Source: Oscheius tipulae
Lineage: Eukaryota; Nematoda; Chromadorea; Rhabditida; Rhabditidae
Assembly: GCA_037178975.1 (NCBI GenBank)
Contig: JASJZH010000006.1
Span: 4,774,001 to 4,838,000, forward strand
Direction: 5' to 3'
Length of the DNA stretch: 64,000 nt
Both the position numbers and the translations under genes were made by a program. This document shows positions 12,601 through 24,120 of this stretch, in pieces. Below the pieces are notes generated by a model that was not told the origin of the DNA, made no database searches, and saw only the letters and a program-made list of their open reading frames with translations. Position 1 is the first letter of the stretch. The number at the start of each line of letters is the position of its first letter.

Positions 12601-12860
12601 TCTCCTCCTTTCCCAAGAGATATCGACGGATTATTTTGTTTGAAAGCGGGAATTTCTGCCTTCCCGTAGCAAACAACACCGCTACTGTACCTTTTTCGAT
12701 TGACCACCGGGCGATGTTTTCTGTCAGTTTACCTCTGCCAGCGCGCCGATCTGTTACCTGACTACTCTACCACTTGTAGCAGGTACAACCCGTTGGCGAC
12801 TTTTGTTTCATGCAACTTTTATTCAAACGTTTTTTGTTTTTGCTACTTTGCAAGAAAAAT
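6647..12860. other. Long region without recognisable gene, upstream of egl-8
   Basis: About 6.2 kb between the divergently oriented eIF4E and egl-8 starts. Open frames here are short, lack family signatures, and many on the plus strand are simply C/T-rich (for example 9200-9640 and 11250-12670), which gives Phe/Leu/Ser-rich false translations. The stretch probably holds regulatory sequence, untranslated first exons or long 5' introns of egl-8. I see no tRNA, transposon or conserved ORF. Confidence 0.6.
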
Positions 12861-12870
12861 ATCTTTCAGC
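12860..12870 (+). promoter_or_regulatory. Probable trans-splice or 5' UTR acceptor of egl-8
   Basis: An ATCTTTCAG site stands about 70 bp before the egl-8 ATG, with no coding exon recognised upstream. It fits a spliced-leader addition site or the acceptor of an untranslated first exon. The two cannot be told apart without RNA. Confidence 0.45.
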
Positions 12871-12938
12871 CGCCGGAGGGCATGGTATAGAGAGCGGACA
12901 ATTAACCGCGAGTCAACGACAGCGAGAAGTGGCCACCC

Positions 12939-15900
12939 ATGGCCAAGGAGTTCTCGTTCAATTGGAAGCCTAATGTTCCGGAACTGCTCCAAAAAGGCTC
13001 CATTTTTGACAGATACGACGACGTGAGTCAAGTTTGTTGCTGCCGTTCACAATAGTGCTGTGACAAGGTCAACTATGTCATTGCAGGAAAGTGCGTGTCT
13101 CGAATTGAATGCTCTGGTGAGGGTTGACGAGTATGGCTTCTTCCTACATTGGACAACAGAGGGTCGCGATGCCGTCGTCATTGATATGGGACAGGTGAGC
13201 AACCATTCTAAGGCGTGATTGCGAATCAGCGATTTTCTACAGATTTGGGAAGCAAGACCAGCCGGCTTGCCAAAAGATGGTCGTGTTCTGTTCGAGTTGG
13301 AACAACGAGGCTCCCGCGACACATTGGAGGAAAGAACTGTCTGGATAACGTATGGGGAAGATCTAGTCAATGTCAAAGGGTTCTATCTTATCAGCGAGAC
13401 TTCAGATATCGCAAAGGTATACAACTGACATAGAAGGCTTATAAACTAATTAAAGGGCTGGCGAAACGGACTCAACGAGATCCTCAAAAACTCAAAAATG
13501 CGACATGTTTGTCCAACAACAAATCTGTTCAAATAGTAAGCAGAAGAGGTGGATTTTAATAACAAGTTATTTTCAGTTGGAAATGGTTAACCCTGAGCGT
13601 CAATGATAGGAAAAAAATTCCAATCAAGAATCTGATTCGAACGTTTTCATCTGGCAAGCCGGAAAAGATGGTTCAAAAGTGCCTTGCAGATCTTGGATTA
13701 GGCGGAGACAAGGTTAGAACTTTTGATAATAAGTGCATGAAAACGTGCTGTGTAAGTTTCCACTTTGTTTTGTGATATATCTCAGCCTGTTTCGAGAATC
13801 TTCGGAGCCTGAAAGCACTTTACTTTTTGACAAAAAAGTTTCCACAGCATGTTATCGTATACTTCTTTTTCTTCTTCTATGTAATTGGACTGCTGTGAAT
13901 GTGTTGTAGTACACTGTGCCGAAAGCGATCAATCGTTCCATGGGCAAGAAGATCAGCGCCATCTACAAGTGCAAGAGTAGTCGGAAACGGAAGGTGCATG
14001 AGTTTGATTGTTATTGTCCGGCATGTTGCCCTTACACGATTTTACGCCCTCTCGATGTCTTATCTAATCTGTCACGTTCAGGAAAGAGAAGAGCTAGATG
14101 TAGAAATCTTGACTTTTGAAAAGTTCCTGAGGTTACTCAACAAGATCAGTCCCAGATCGGATGTGCAAGAACTTTTCGTCAAACTGTAAGAATCGGATGG
14201 GTTAGACAAACTACTGTTTTCAGCTCCGGACAAAAAGAGTACCTCACAAAGGATAGGTTAATCAATTTTTTGAACGAGGAGCAACGAGACCCGCGCCTCA
14301 ACGAAATTCTCTTCCCATTTTTTGACAATAATCGTGTGCAGACGCTTCTTGCCAAGTATGAGACCGATCAGACCTACATCGAAAATGGTACAGTTAAGAT
14401 ATAAAACATAGAGAAAACTAACTTTAGGGAAGATGTCAGGAGATGCCTTTGTAAGGTTTCTGATGTCGGATGAAAATGCGCCGGTTTTTTTGGACCGTAT
14501 CGAAATGCACCAGGATATGGAGCAGCCTTTGTGTCATTACTATATTAACAGTTCTCACAACACTTACTTAACGGGTCGACAGTACGGTGGAAAGTCATCG
14601 GCTGAAATTTATCGTCAGGTTCGGTCATAATCATTACTAAATATATTAGCTTCTCAGGTCCTTCTTTCTGGATGTAGATGTATAGAGCTGGATTGTTGGG
14701 ATGGTACGGGGGAAAACAAGGGTGAACCGATCATCACTCACGGAAAGGCCATGTGCACGGATGTCTTCTTCAAAGATGTTCTTTACCAAATCCGCGACAC
14801 TGCCTTTGCCCGATCCGACTACCCTGTCATTCTTTCCTTCGAGAATCATTGCTCCAAATCAAATCAACTCAAAATGGCCAAGTACTGCATGGAAATCTTT
14901 GGTGACATGCTGCTACACAAGCCATTTGACGATTTCTCTGTCAGTGACTCTCATTACCTCCAATTGCATCTTTTCAGTTGGAACCTGGGACACCTTTACC
15001 TTCTCCTAATCGCTTGAAAAAGAAAATTTTGATCAAAAACAAGCGATTAAAACAAGAAATTGAAAAACACCAACTGGACCAATTTCTGAGGGAGGGAAAA
15101 CTGGATGAGGAGGATGAGGTGGCAGAGACGCCAGAAGTAGTTGGGGAAGATACAATCTCACCGCGTAAGTTGCTTACCGTTTGAAACTAACCAAGCGACA
15201 AAACTCTACTATAACAGCATCCTCGTGCTGTGAGAGGTATCATATTAAGTTACAGTGGTGTTTTCGCTATCGCTCATGCTTCATTTTTAAATTTACTTAT
15301 AATCGTAAGAAGTCGAGGCCTGCTTAAGTTCACAGTCAAGTGAAGGTAAATGTCAGATTTAATGCGCACGTTCTGCTAAGGTGAACGTGGGAATAAACTT
15401 TTTGAGGAAATCATGACAACACGGAATGAGCACGGTGACCCTTTCTTTCTCTACGCTTGTCAAGTCATCCCCCATTGGGTCATGATGAAACACACACTTT
15501 TAACTCGAAAATATTAGATTCCCTACACAAGATCTTTCTCCTCTGTGCCCATTGTATTATCACGCGTTTGCCACGCACCGTTTGTTGCTTGTTCAGCGGC
15601 GGATGATGACACCAGCGACGACGATGATCCTTCCGTGCAGTCATCTAGTAATGTCCAGCGACGACCGAGGCCTTCTTTTGATGCTCCACCCGTACTGTCT
15701 CCCGCTTCAACACAAAAGCTCTTCTTCCGGAGTTCGAAATCTTCCCAGAGAAACATCTTCCAGTCGACCAAGAGACAGCCCTCATCCCCTATAGGTCTGT
15801 GCCCTGTTCGTTTCATAGCATGTGTACCGTCGCTCAACCCGTCTTTCGTCTGATTATGCCCTGTCCCGTTGAAAAATCCCTCAATTGCATGCTGCATGGC

Positions 15901-18900
15901 ACTATCACTTAACTTCTCTATCGGCTAAGAACTAAGTTAGACAGCTAAACGGCAAATGCATGACTACAAAAGGAATGTTGTGAACGTGCCCTCTTTCCAG
16001 CAGGAGATCAGCGAGCTCATCCCGAATCCGAGCCAGGCACACCACCAGTCGTTCTTCCTACACCCACAGCTCCTATTACTGTCCAATCAAAACCACCGGT
16101 TGTTGGTAAGAAAACATATTTAGCGTGTTTCGTCTAGGTTTCTGTTCTTTCGCATGTTCGCATCTGCGTTTAGTCTTTTACATCTTTTTTTCTGTAGTAT
16201 CTTCTGGTAGCACCTCTTTCCAAACTGTAGTATGCACGATGGAACTTCCCAACTATTTCCATTCAAAACTCTTATCGCAATTCATGTGTGCATTTTATTA
16301 CAAGGCGTGAAAAAATCTGTTCTGATGCACGGCTTTCTGTACCTGAGATTGCGCGGCGTGTCCTGTTTGTTTGTACAAGACTACAGCACTATTTGGCTCA
16401 TCCTTGTATCTTTAGGTGAAACTCCATTGAAAGAATCTGACGAGGCTCATCCCGAACTGAAGCAGAACTTCATCTCCAAAAATCTGAAGTCGTTAGGTTT
16501 TGCAAAAAAACAGGTACGGTTTCAAGGTGTTGCTTTCCCAACGGCTAATGCGATTGCCGTGTTTCGCTCGATTTTTACAAGTTTACTGCCTCATTCGGCT
16601 ATATTTCAAAATATTTTATTCGATAAAGAATGAGGTTATTAAAATACTGTCAGGAACTCGACACGTTTGACCGGAGCGGAATGGACAAAAGGTCGTTCCG
16701 AAGACCGGGACGTGAAGATCACAGCGACTCGGCTGCTTTACTTGATCTCCCGCGCACAACATCCACCAGGGGCAAAAAAAAGGCCAGTGCTGCTCAAAAA
16801 CCAGCACGTTTAGTAAATACGTACACCTTCCACTTGCCATTAACTTTAGTCACATAGCAAATCTCACCCCGTTTTTGTTCAACAAATTCACCCTCTCAGA
16901 ATGATAGTGGAAAGAGTACATCACCCGTTTTTGATTCGATTCTGACCGCGCCTTTTTGAGTGGCTTTCTTTTTATTCTGGTGAAGTAGGCACTGCTCCGG
17001 CGGTCCTTTTCATTAGCATGTCCTGACCTTTCAGTTCCAGTTTTTGAAGCATGTCTTTTAGAAGGTTTTTGATATTTTGTTATGAGACTCAGAACACTAG
17101 GCTGATGCATTTTTTGGCTTCGTGTTAGAACGCTTTAACATTTTCTGACTGAAATGGCTTTTTCTTGTTTTCGCTGACATTTCAGTCATGCATTTAGCTT
17201 TTGTGGTCTTTGCCAGGTCGCACATTTAGCCTCTTCGCGGCTTGAAAGATTTTATGCCTTTCAGCCGATACTCACAAAAGAAGAGGAAGAACGGATCTTT
17301 GCCGAGTATCACTACACGGGAGCCACCACCAATATCCATCCTCTGCTGTCCTCTCTGATCAACTACACTCACCCAGTTAAATTCAGCGGTTTCGATGTTG
17401 CTGAAGGTATTCAATACGTGAGAAGAAAACAGTAAATGTTCAGCCAACAACCTTCACTTCCACATGTCCTCATTCTCCGAATCAACGGGTCTTGGATACC
17501 TCAAGCAGTCTGCACCAGAATTTGTGAACTACAATAAACGTCAGCTCAGTAGAATCTATCCGAAAGGAGCAAGAGTCGATTCCAGTAACTTTCTTCCACA
17601 GGTTATCTGAATGAATGACAGAAACAGGCAAACAATTTTAGATCTTCTGGAATGCCGGATGTCAAATGGTTTCGCTCAACTTTCAAACACCCGATGTGTA
17701 TATGCAACTGAACATGGGAAAGTTTGAATATAACGGCGGATCTGGCTACTTGCTGAAACCCGACTTTATGAGAAGACCAGACAGAACATTCGATCCGTTC
17801 TCAGAATCGCCCGTCGATGGTGTCATAGCTGCCCATTGTAGCGTCAGGGTATGTTGTTATTACATAGCGTGTAAGCAACCCATGTTTTTCTAGGTAATTG
17901 CAGGACAGTTTTTATGTGATCGTAAGGTCGGAACATACGTGGAGGTGGAAATGTATGGACTGCCAACAGATACTATCAGGAAAGAGCACAAAACGAAAGT
18001 TGTTCCTGGCAATGGACTGAATCCTGTCTACAACGAAGATCCTTTCGTTTTTCGAAAAGTAGTTGTTCCTATAACAAAAGTAGCAAAACCTTTCAGGTTG
18101 TCCTTCCCGAATTGGCGGTATTGAGATTTGCCGTCTATGACGAGAACGGCAAACAACTTGGACAACGCATCCTTCCTCTTGATGGTCTTCAAGCCGGATA
18201 TCGACACATCTCGTTGCGATCTGACACAAATCAGAGCGGAATCCTTGTTCCAATGCTCTTCGTGCACATTGTCATCAAGACTTATGTACCTGACGAGTTG
18301 AGCGGTAGGTGAAACTACAATTTCAAATGAAATCGATCCAGGTCTTGTGGATGCCCTGGCCGACCCCAAGGCATTCCTCTCCGAGCAGCGCAAACGCGAG
18401 GAGGCCTTGGCTCACATGGGAGTCGACGACGCTGACATCGTGGATGTGCCACCTGGCAAATCAGCACAGGCCAAGTCTAAGGTATTGAACAAGTCCAACG
18501 GATCCGTGGCCAATCTTCTGAACGAGTAAGTTGCTTTCCGGTACTTTTTCAGCAAGATTTGCAGAAAGAGTACAACTCCCAGCAGTGGAAGAGCGGAAAA
18601 TGTAGGAACATCCGGCCCCGCGCCTTCGGCCAAGCCGAACAACGACAATACTGTGGAAAAGTTCAAGGTGATTTTCCGTTGCTCTTAGCGTCTTCCAAGC
18701 AACAACTTTTACAATCCTGGTTCAGTCTAAACGAGCTTCCATTCGAGAAAGGTTTTTACATCGTGGAGCGGACAGAGATGGCCCAGACTCTCTGTCAGCT
18801 CCGCCCACGATGGCCCGCGGTCGACAAGGCTCCGTTCGCCAAAGAGACGATAGTCGTCTTCAGGTGCCTCAATCCCCCGCATCTGGAATGCGGTCTGCCT

Positions 18901-20328
18901 TGTAAACTACAAAAATGACCGTAGCCAACCCGCCCGTTCATTTTTTTGCTTGCTTGTTTCAAACTTCAGTAGACTTCACCAAATTTCAATCCTCACCTAA
19001 ACGGCAGTTTCAGATGGACCCAATCGAGTTGGAAGAGCTTCGCAAAGACAAGGCTTACCTCAAGGTCATCAAGAAGTATCAGAAGGAGGAAGAAGAACTG
19101 AAGAAGAAACATCAAAAGCAGCGAGACAGTGTCCAGAAGCAACAGGTACCAATCTCTTCCGGTTTTCCTTCTTTCTTTCTTCTCCGCACTTTACCTCTGT
19201 TAACCTTTTTTCTCCCCGGGTAATAGATACAAAATGTTGCTTAGCTACGACCTGCACGGAGGAGTTCAGTTGCCTGGATCGTAAGTTTCCCGCTTGCTTG
19301 TGATCGCAGTTGTTAACGATCAATAGCTGAGTGATTACAATTTGTAGTCGCTCTGATGACAAGCTTTGGCTTTCTTCTATCTCTCTCTCTCTCATTCTCT
19401 TCAACCTATGCCAATTAAAGTAACCTTCACGAAGGGTAAGGTACTCTGCTCTAGGCTCGCTTTACGCACAACTGCTAAAAAGTCTAACTTGTGCAAAAAG
19501 TAGAAACCGACCACGGGAGTGGACTGCGTAACATAGAATGGTTGCAGCAAACTAACGTCGACAAACTCATCACTCACAACCGTCGTTCGACCAAGAAGGG
19601 AAAGGGGACGAGGAAGTCGGTCTCAGAGCAGCCACAAGAAGGCAGCAGTGGTTCTGACATTGCCAACAGCGACAGGGTACTTAACTTCTTAGACTGCTTA
19701 TGCTTGTAACCTGTGTGCTTATCCCGGTTGTCATATTCTATCAAAATAATGTTTCAGATTCGCTCTTTAGTAAGCAGTCAAACGGATGAGTGGTCTGCTA
19801 TGGTTCGTCGTCATGAGACCGAGGAGTTTCAACTGAAAAAGGCTCATATCAAGGAACAGTTTGAAGTTCTCAAAAAGCTTCTTCTGGATGCTCAGAAGGT
19901 GCAATCTTCTGCCTTGAAGGAACATCTCGAAGCTGAGAGCAAGGAGCTAAAAGCTACTCAGACCAAGAAGAGCATGGACGACACTCGTGTCATCACTCAG
20001 GTATCGTTTTCTCATCAATTGCTTAATAAAATGTTTCAGGACAAGAACATCAAGACAAAGGCTGAACGTGATCGCCGTGTCAAGGAAGTCAACGACAAGA
20101 ATCTGAGGCTCTTTGTCGAAGGTCGCAGACGTCTCGCTGTGCGGTATGCTAGATGATAAGTTGTAACTAAACAGCAATTTCAGATCAACTGCTCATGAAG
20201 AGCAGCTAGCTAAGCGTCATTCCGAACAAATGCTGGAATTGGAGAAGGAAGCAATGCGTGCACAGGAACAGGAAGATTCTGCATTTAAAGAAGATCAACT
20301 AGCCTCACGTCTTGCCTCAGTAGTCTAG
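12939..20328 (+). CDS. egl-8: Phosphoinositide-specific phospholipase C beta
   Basis: The product hydrolyses PIP2 to IP3 and diacylglycerol downstream of Gq. Most exons join in phase: 12939-13022, 13087-13194, 13243-13416, 13456-13535, 13577-13712, 13910-13993, 14082-14185, 14224-14387, 14428-14618, 14658-14939, 14978-15164, 15597-15794, 16004-16105, 16416-16513, 16654 to about 16808, about 17265-17406, 17444-17601, 17642-17848, 17894-18058, 18097-18304, 18342-18525, 18565-18667, 19014-19145, about 19493-19676, 19758-20000, 20040-20143 and 20184-20328. The order is PH domain, EF-hands, catalytic X box ([13 protein letters not shown], with the second His in [12 protein letters not shown]), acidic X-Y linker ([11 protein letters not shown]), Y box ([15 protein letters not shown]), C2 domain and the long coiled C-terminal tail that binds Gq. 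A polybasic KSSRKRK precedes the EF region. Exon joins near 16800-17270 and 19145-19500 are unresolved. The symbol rests on strong resemblance to C. elegans EGL-8. Confidence 0.94.
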
Positions 20329-21014
20329 TCTGCCAGTTATTCTTGCCAAACCCACTACACATTCTAGTCAAAACAGGTTATCCTCAACAGTCCCAGTAAC
20401 CTTCCTGTGCCAACTAACATTCACATGCCACCTGTGATACGAGAACTTATTTGTTAGGTGAAAGCTTCAATTTTCAGCGACTCGAAACGCTGTTCCGGTA
20501 TACGCAATACAATGTATGTTAACCCGGTGGTTTTAGATTAGCAACTTGTTTAGTTCGGCATAGTTTACCTCCCCAAATTGTGTCTTATATTACTTTCTGC
20601 CCATCAGAGCAGTGACGACAAGTCTCTGTTTCTGCTTTCTTCGCTCAGCCTGTTATATTTTTTTGTTTTCTTTCCGACAACCAACTACTCCCCCAGACTG
20701 ATCTTCTCAATCACTCGTCCCCAGATTTCCGCAGCTCACTTTCGGTTTATCTCACGTTGTAGTAAGGCATCTGTACCCAGTCATTCCATACACCTCTTCT
20801 TCTACTTACTTTCCGATCGTTCCCAGTAGCTAACTTATTCTGCCTCGTTTAAAAAATGTCAATCAGGTTTTTTTTTGCATAGAAAAGAGATTTATGTGCG
20901 ATAACTTCACGGTTCTTTTCATATTTATATTGTAATAATGTAACTATAATAAACCCGTTGCATTTAAAGCTGCTCCCTAGAACGTCATGGTCCAGAAACA
21001 AGATAGAATTGCGA
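20329..21014. other. egl-8: egl-8 3' UTR and convergent intergenic region
   Basis: This holds the long 3' UTR of egl-8, with an AATAAA at 20948-20953, followed by the end of the convergent minus-strand granulin gene. A C/T-rich open frame at 20578-20829 shows no coding signature. Confidence 0.55.
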
Positions 21015-21381
21015 TTATGCCTGAAACCAACAATTATCTTTACAGTATATTAGGCTACGGGATGACGACGTGGACAACATAACTCACCCGAGAGCAGCCA
21101 TTATCACCACAGCGAAAACCTGGCGGACAGCAAAACTCAGTGTTTGGACAACACTTGCCTTCTATGAACGGACAGCAACCTTTAATGTAATTTATTCTGA
21201 CATCAGAATAATCTACCGTATTGTCCATTCTTCATGGTACAGCAGGTGGCATAGTCATCGCATTGAAGAGTTCCTTTTGGATCACAAAGATTCGGACCCA
21301 AAGTGATTACATGGGTAACAAACACTGCGAAGTTACAATATAAAAAGTTGAAGGACACTCACGGAATATAAGAAGCAACAT
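21015..21381 (-). CDS. Single-granulin secreted mini-protein
   Basis: Four tiny exons (21363-21381, 21217-21324, 21088-21179, 21015-21020) splice to 74 codons plus stop. Residues 1-16 form a signal peptide (MLLLIFLFVTHVITLG). The rest is one granulin module with all twelve cysteines in the canonical C-C-CC-CC-CC-CC-C-C order, at about residues 20, 28, 34/35, 44/45, 52/53, 59/60, 66 and 71. Recognisable blocks are QYGCCPFIEGKCCPN and FCCPPGFRCG. Progranulins usually carry several modules; here there is one, and the stop follows it directly. Introns are 38, 37 and 67 nt. The ATG is 159 bp beyond the FMO stop on the same strand, so it may be the last gene of an operon. Granulins act as secreted growth-factor-like or lysosomal proteins; the role here is inferred. 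No single open frame covers it, so ORF-based annotation would miss it. Confidence 0.85.
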
Positions 21382-21540
21382 TAGCGAATTGGATTTCATT
21401 AGAAGAATCAATAGTTGGCGCCTCTGCTATCATGTCTTCTTGACAAAAGATAAAGAGAACAATAATCTGCTACCGCAACTTTCATCACTCTTTTTGAAAT
21501 GGACATCGTTGTATACTGTGTTGCAAAAAAAGAATACTAT

Positions 21541-23714
21541 TTACAAAATGGTAGTCATATCGTACTGTAAATCGAACCACAACAGTATGAAAGAGAAGAG
21601 GGTGAAGAAAAGCACAACCGTGCAAAAGTACACGGGCGAAGCGACCAAAGCGGAGCCATACCATAGCAGACCGGAACATAGAAGAACACATGTCCAACCA
21701 GCGATCCACTTCATGGAAGCATAACGGAAGTATTCGTCCTGAGAAACACAAAAGTAAAGCTTATAGGACTACTCACCGTTGATCCTCTTTTCTTGTGTTT
21801 TCTGATCCTACACTGTCTGTTCTTCAGTGGCTTTTTCACTCGTTCGGAGACGGTCCTGATAATCTTTTCAGCTTCGGACCATGCATGAGGGCCCTTCAGG
21901 CGATAAACATACGGGAGATTCGGTCCCATGAACAACTGTACAGCGAATTTCGGATCTTTCCAGAAGATCTAAAACTGTCTATTGAACTGCAGCCAACATT
22001 CGGTTTAAGCTAAATATCGGTATGTTACCGCATTCACCACGGAAAACCATACATTAATGTTGCTTAGTGCTTACCTCTTTCAAATCGGGCTTACATCCAA
22101 GAAACTGAGCTATCTCGTCCATGTACTTGACGTAGTCTACCTGAACTTTTGTTAAACGTGGTACACGCTTAGATCGTACTTGTATTGTGTGTTTGGTACT
22201 GTTGAAATAGCGACGTCTCATTAACTTCCGCTTATTCGCTATATCGTCTCTCATCACTTTCGGATTCGGGAGCGACAGCGATCCGGAAAAGACGGTAGCA
22301 GTCCACCTGGCCTAATAATTTTGTGCTACAGTCTTATTCTCAGCAACCTGCATTTCAGAAATGGGAGCAATACTTCCAATAGGCTGAATGAGGCCTATGA
22401 CTGCGACAGAGAGGTCATTTGGAGGTAAAACGAACTTGTATAGATCGACATCATGTTCCTGGATTTATACACGTATGCGCATTTCTATGGGTACTCACTT
22501 TAATCGAAATGATATCTTCCGGCATGTACGGAAAATGAAAAGTGTATCCAGTGCAGAATATGAACACATCGCATGAAAACTCTTTCCCTCCTTTAACTAA
22601 TACCGAGGTCTCACCGAATTCTTCTACATCTTCCTAAAAGTAGTTTTGTTTCAAACTCTGAGCAAATTTACCGTTATTGTGATGTAGCCAGAACAAACTA
22701 AGTTGGCTAACGCGTCGTTGACAGTTGGATGCTGCTGGAAGAAACGATGATTAGGACGAAGTCCGTAAAGATCGTGATCCATTCTCATCTGACAACGGTG
22801 TTCCATAAAATCGTTTGCAACAGTCCAAGGAACGGTGTCCATGACCCAATTGTAGTACCTGTAATAGAGAGCATATTTAAGTTACGAGCAGTACCTAGTC
22901 ATCAGCTGTGTATCGTAGGGCATACCTCCAGCAGCACACCTGTTGAAAATCCAGGATCCACGTCTCGTAGATATCGTTACCTGACAATAAGGTTTTTATA
23001 ACCGTTGTAACTTACAGATTTAGCAATTTTTGCCAAATCAACAGCAATATCCAGAGATGAGTTCCCGATACCAAGAAGCACCACGTCTTTTCCTCTGAAT
23101 CCTTCCGTGTTTCGATATGAACAAGCATGCATGATGCGTCCGGCAAACTTTTCCTGGTCTGTTGAACGTAAACTAGGAACAGTCATAGTTACTTTTCAGG
23201 GTCGGTTGTTGAGGATTAGCATGATGACCTGTGCACAGCATCAATCGGTCGAAAAACTCTTCTTTTCCATTGTCAAGGAAGACTTTCCAGCCGGTTTTAC
23301 ACTTTTCTATCTAAATGAGGTTTGTTGTTTTGCCCAAGAAGTCTACCTTCTGCACGACCGTTTCAAATTGGATGTGCCTTTTCAAATCAAAGGCATCCGC
23401 ATACATATGAAGGTAGTCGTTGACCTTTGAATGATGCATAAAATTAGCCCAATCAGAGGGAGGAGGAAAGTCTGAGTAAGCCATCATCTCTTTAGAGGTG
23501 TTAACAACAGTTGTTTCCATGACCGTAGCTCCAATCTGGGTTATTCTAAACTATTTTCATTTGGAAAGATTACATCTTTCTCCTGGGGGCGGTAGTTCCA
23601 TAGCCCTCCGAGATCAGCTGTTTTCTCGTAGCAGACCACATCCAATCCCTCTTCGAGACATGCCTTGATCGACGGCAGGCCGGAAACTCCGGCCCCAATG
23701 ATACAAATTCTCAT
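21541..23714 (-). CDS. Flavin-containing monooxygenase with C-terminal membrane anchor
   Basis: FMOs are NADPH- and FAD-dependent enzymes that oxygenate soft nucleophiles in the endoplasmic reticulum. The start at 23714 gives [13 protein letters not shown], the FAD-binding GxGxxG fold. Further hallmarks are [14 protein letters not shown], the NADPH-binding [14 protein letters not shown] and the GTD-like [12 protein letters not shown] near the C-terminal third. The chain spans about nine exons. One intron near 23173-23206 is only 34 nt, and excising it restores [16 protein letters not shown]. The last exon encodes a run of hydrophobic residues ([19 protein letters not shown]) ending 8 residues before the stop, the usual FMO membrane anchor. 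A CCTTTTACAG acceptor stands 4 nt before the ATG, suggesting trans-splicing. It lies between a CNPPD1-like gene and the granulin gene on the same strand. The worm paralogue (fmo-1 to -5) is not decided. Confidence 0.93.
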
Positions 23715-24120
23715 AGATCTGTAAAAGGCAGGTATCAGCAAGGGAGAAAAACAAATGGGTAACAATAGAAGTGAGTTAGCCGAGGTCTTGTGGTTGCGGG
23801 GAGGACGAAAGCGGTTTTTGGATTGGCGTTGACCTCATTCGCATCGCAACTCACAATGATAGCGCCCGCAAATCGCACTTGTCTTCACGGGAACTATGCA
23901 TCCCCCAGGCGGCACGTAGAAAACTCGTATCAGTTCCTTTTCCACCAGTCGGGATCACGTCGCTTCTTGTTTCTTATGACTCCATTTTGCCGAGAGACTC
24001 ATGAACCGATCAAGTCATAACATTTAGTCAAACTTTCATTAAAACTATAACCGGAAAGAAAACAAACACGTGATATATCCTGTGATAGTTGAACTGATAG
24101 GGGACATCTGTGAGAGGATA
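23715..24120. other. Gap between CNPPD1-like and FMO genes
   Basis: A 400-bp minus-strand gap between two genes reading the same way. It contains the 3' UTR of the upstream gene and the FMO leader. It is longer than a typical intercistronic region of a worm operon, so co-transcription is uncertain. Confidence 0.45.
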
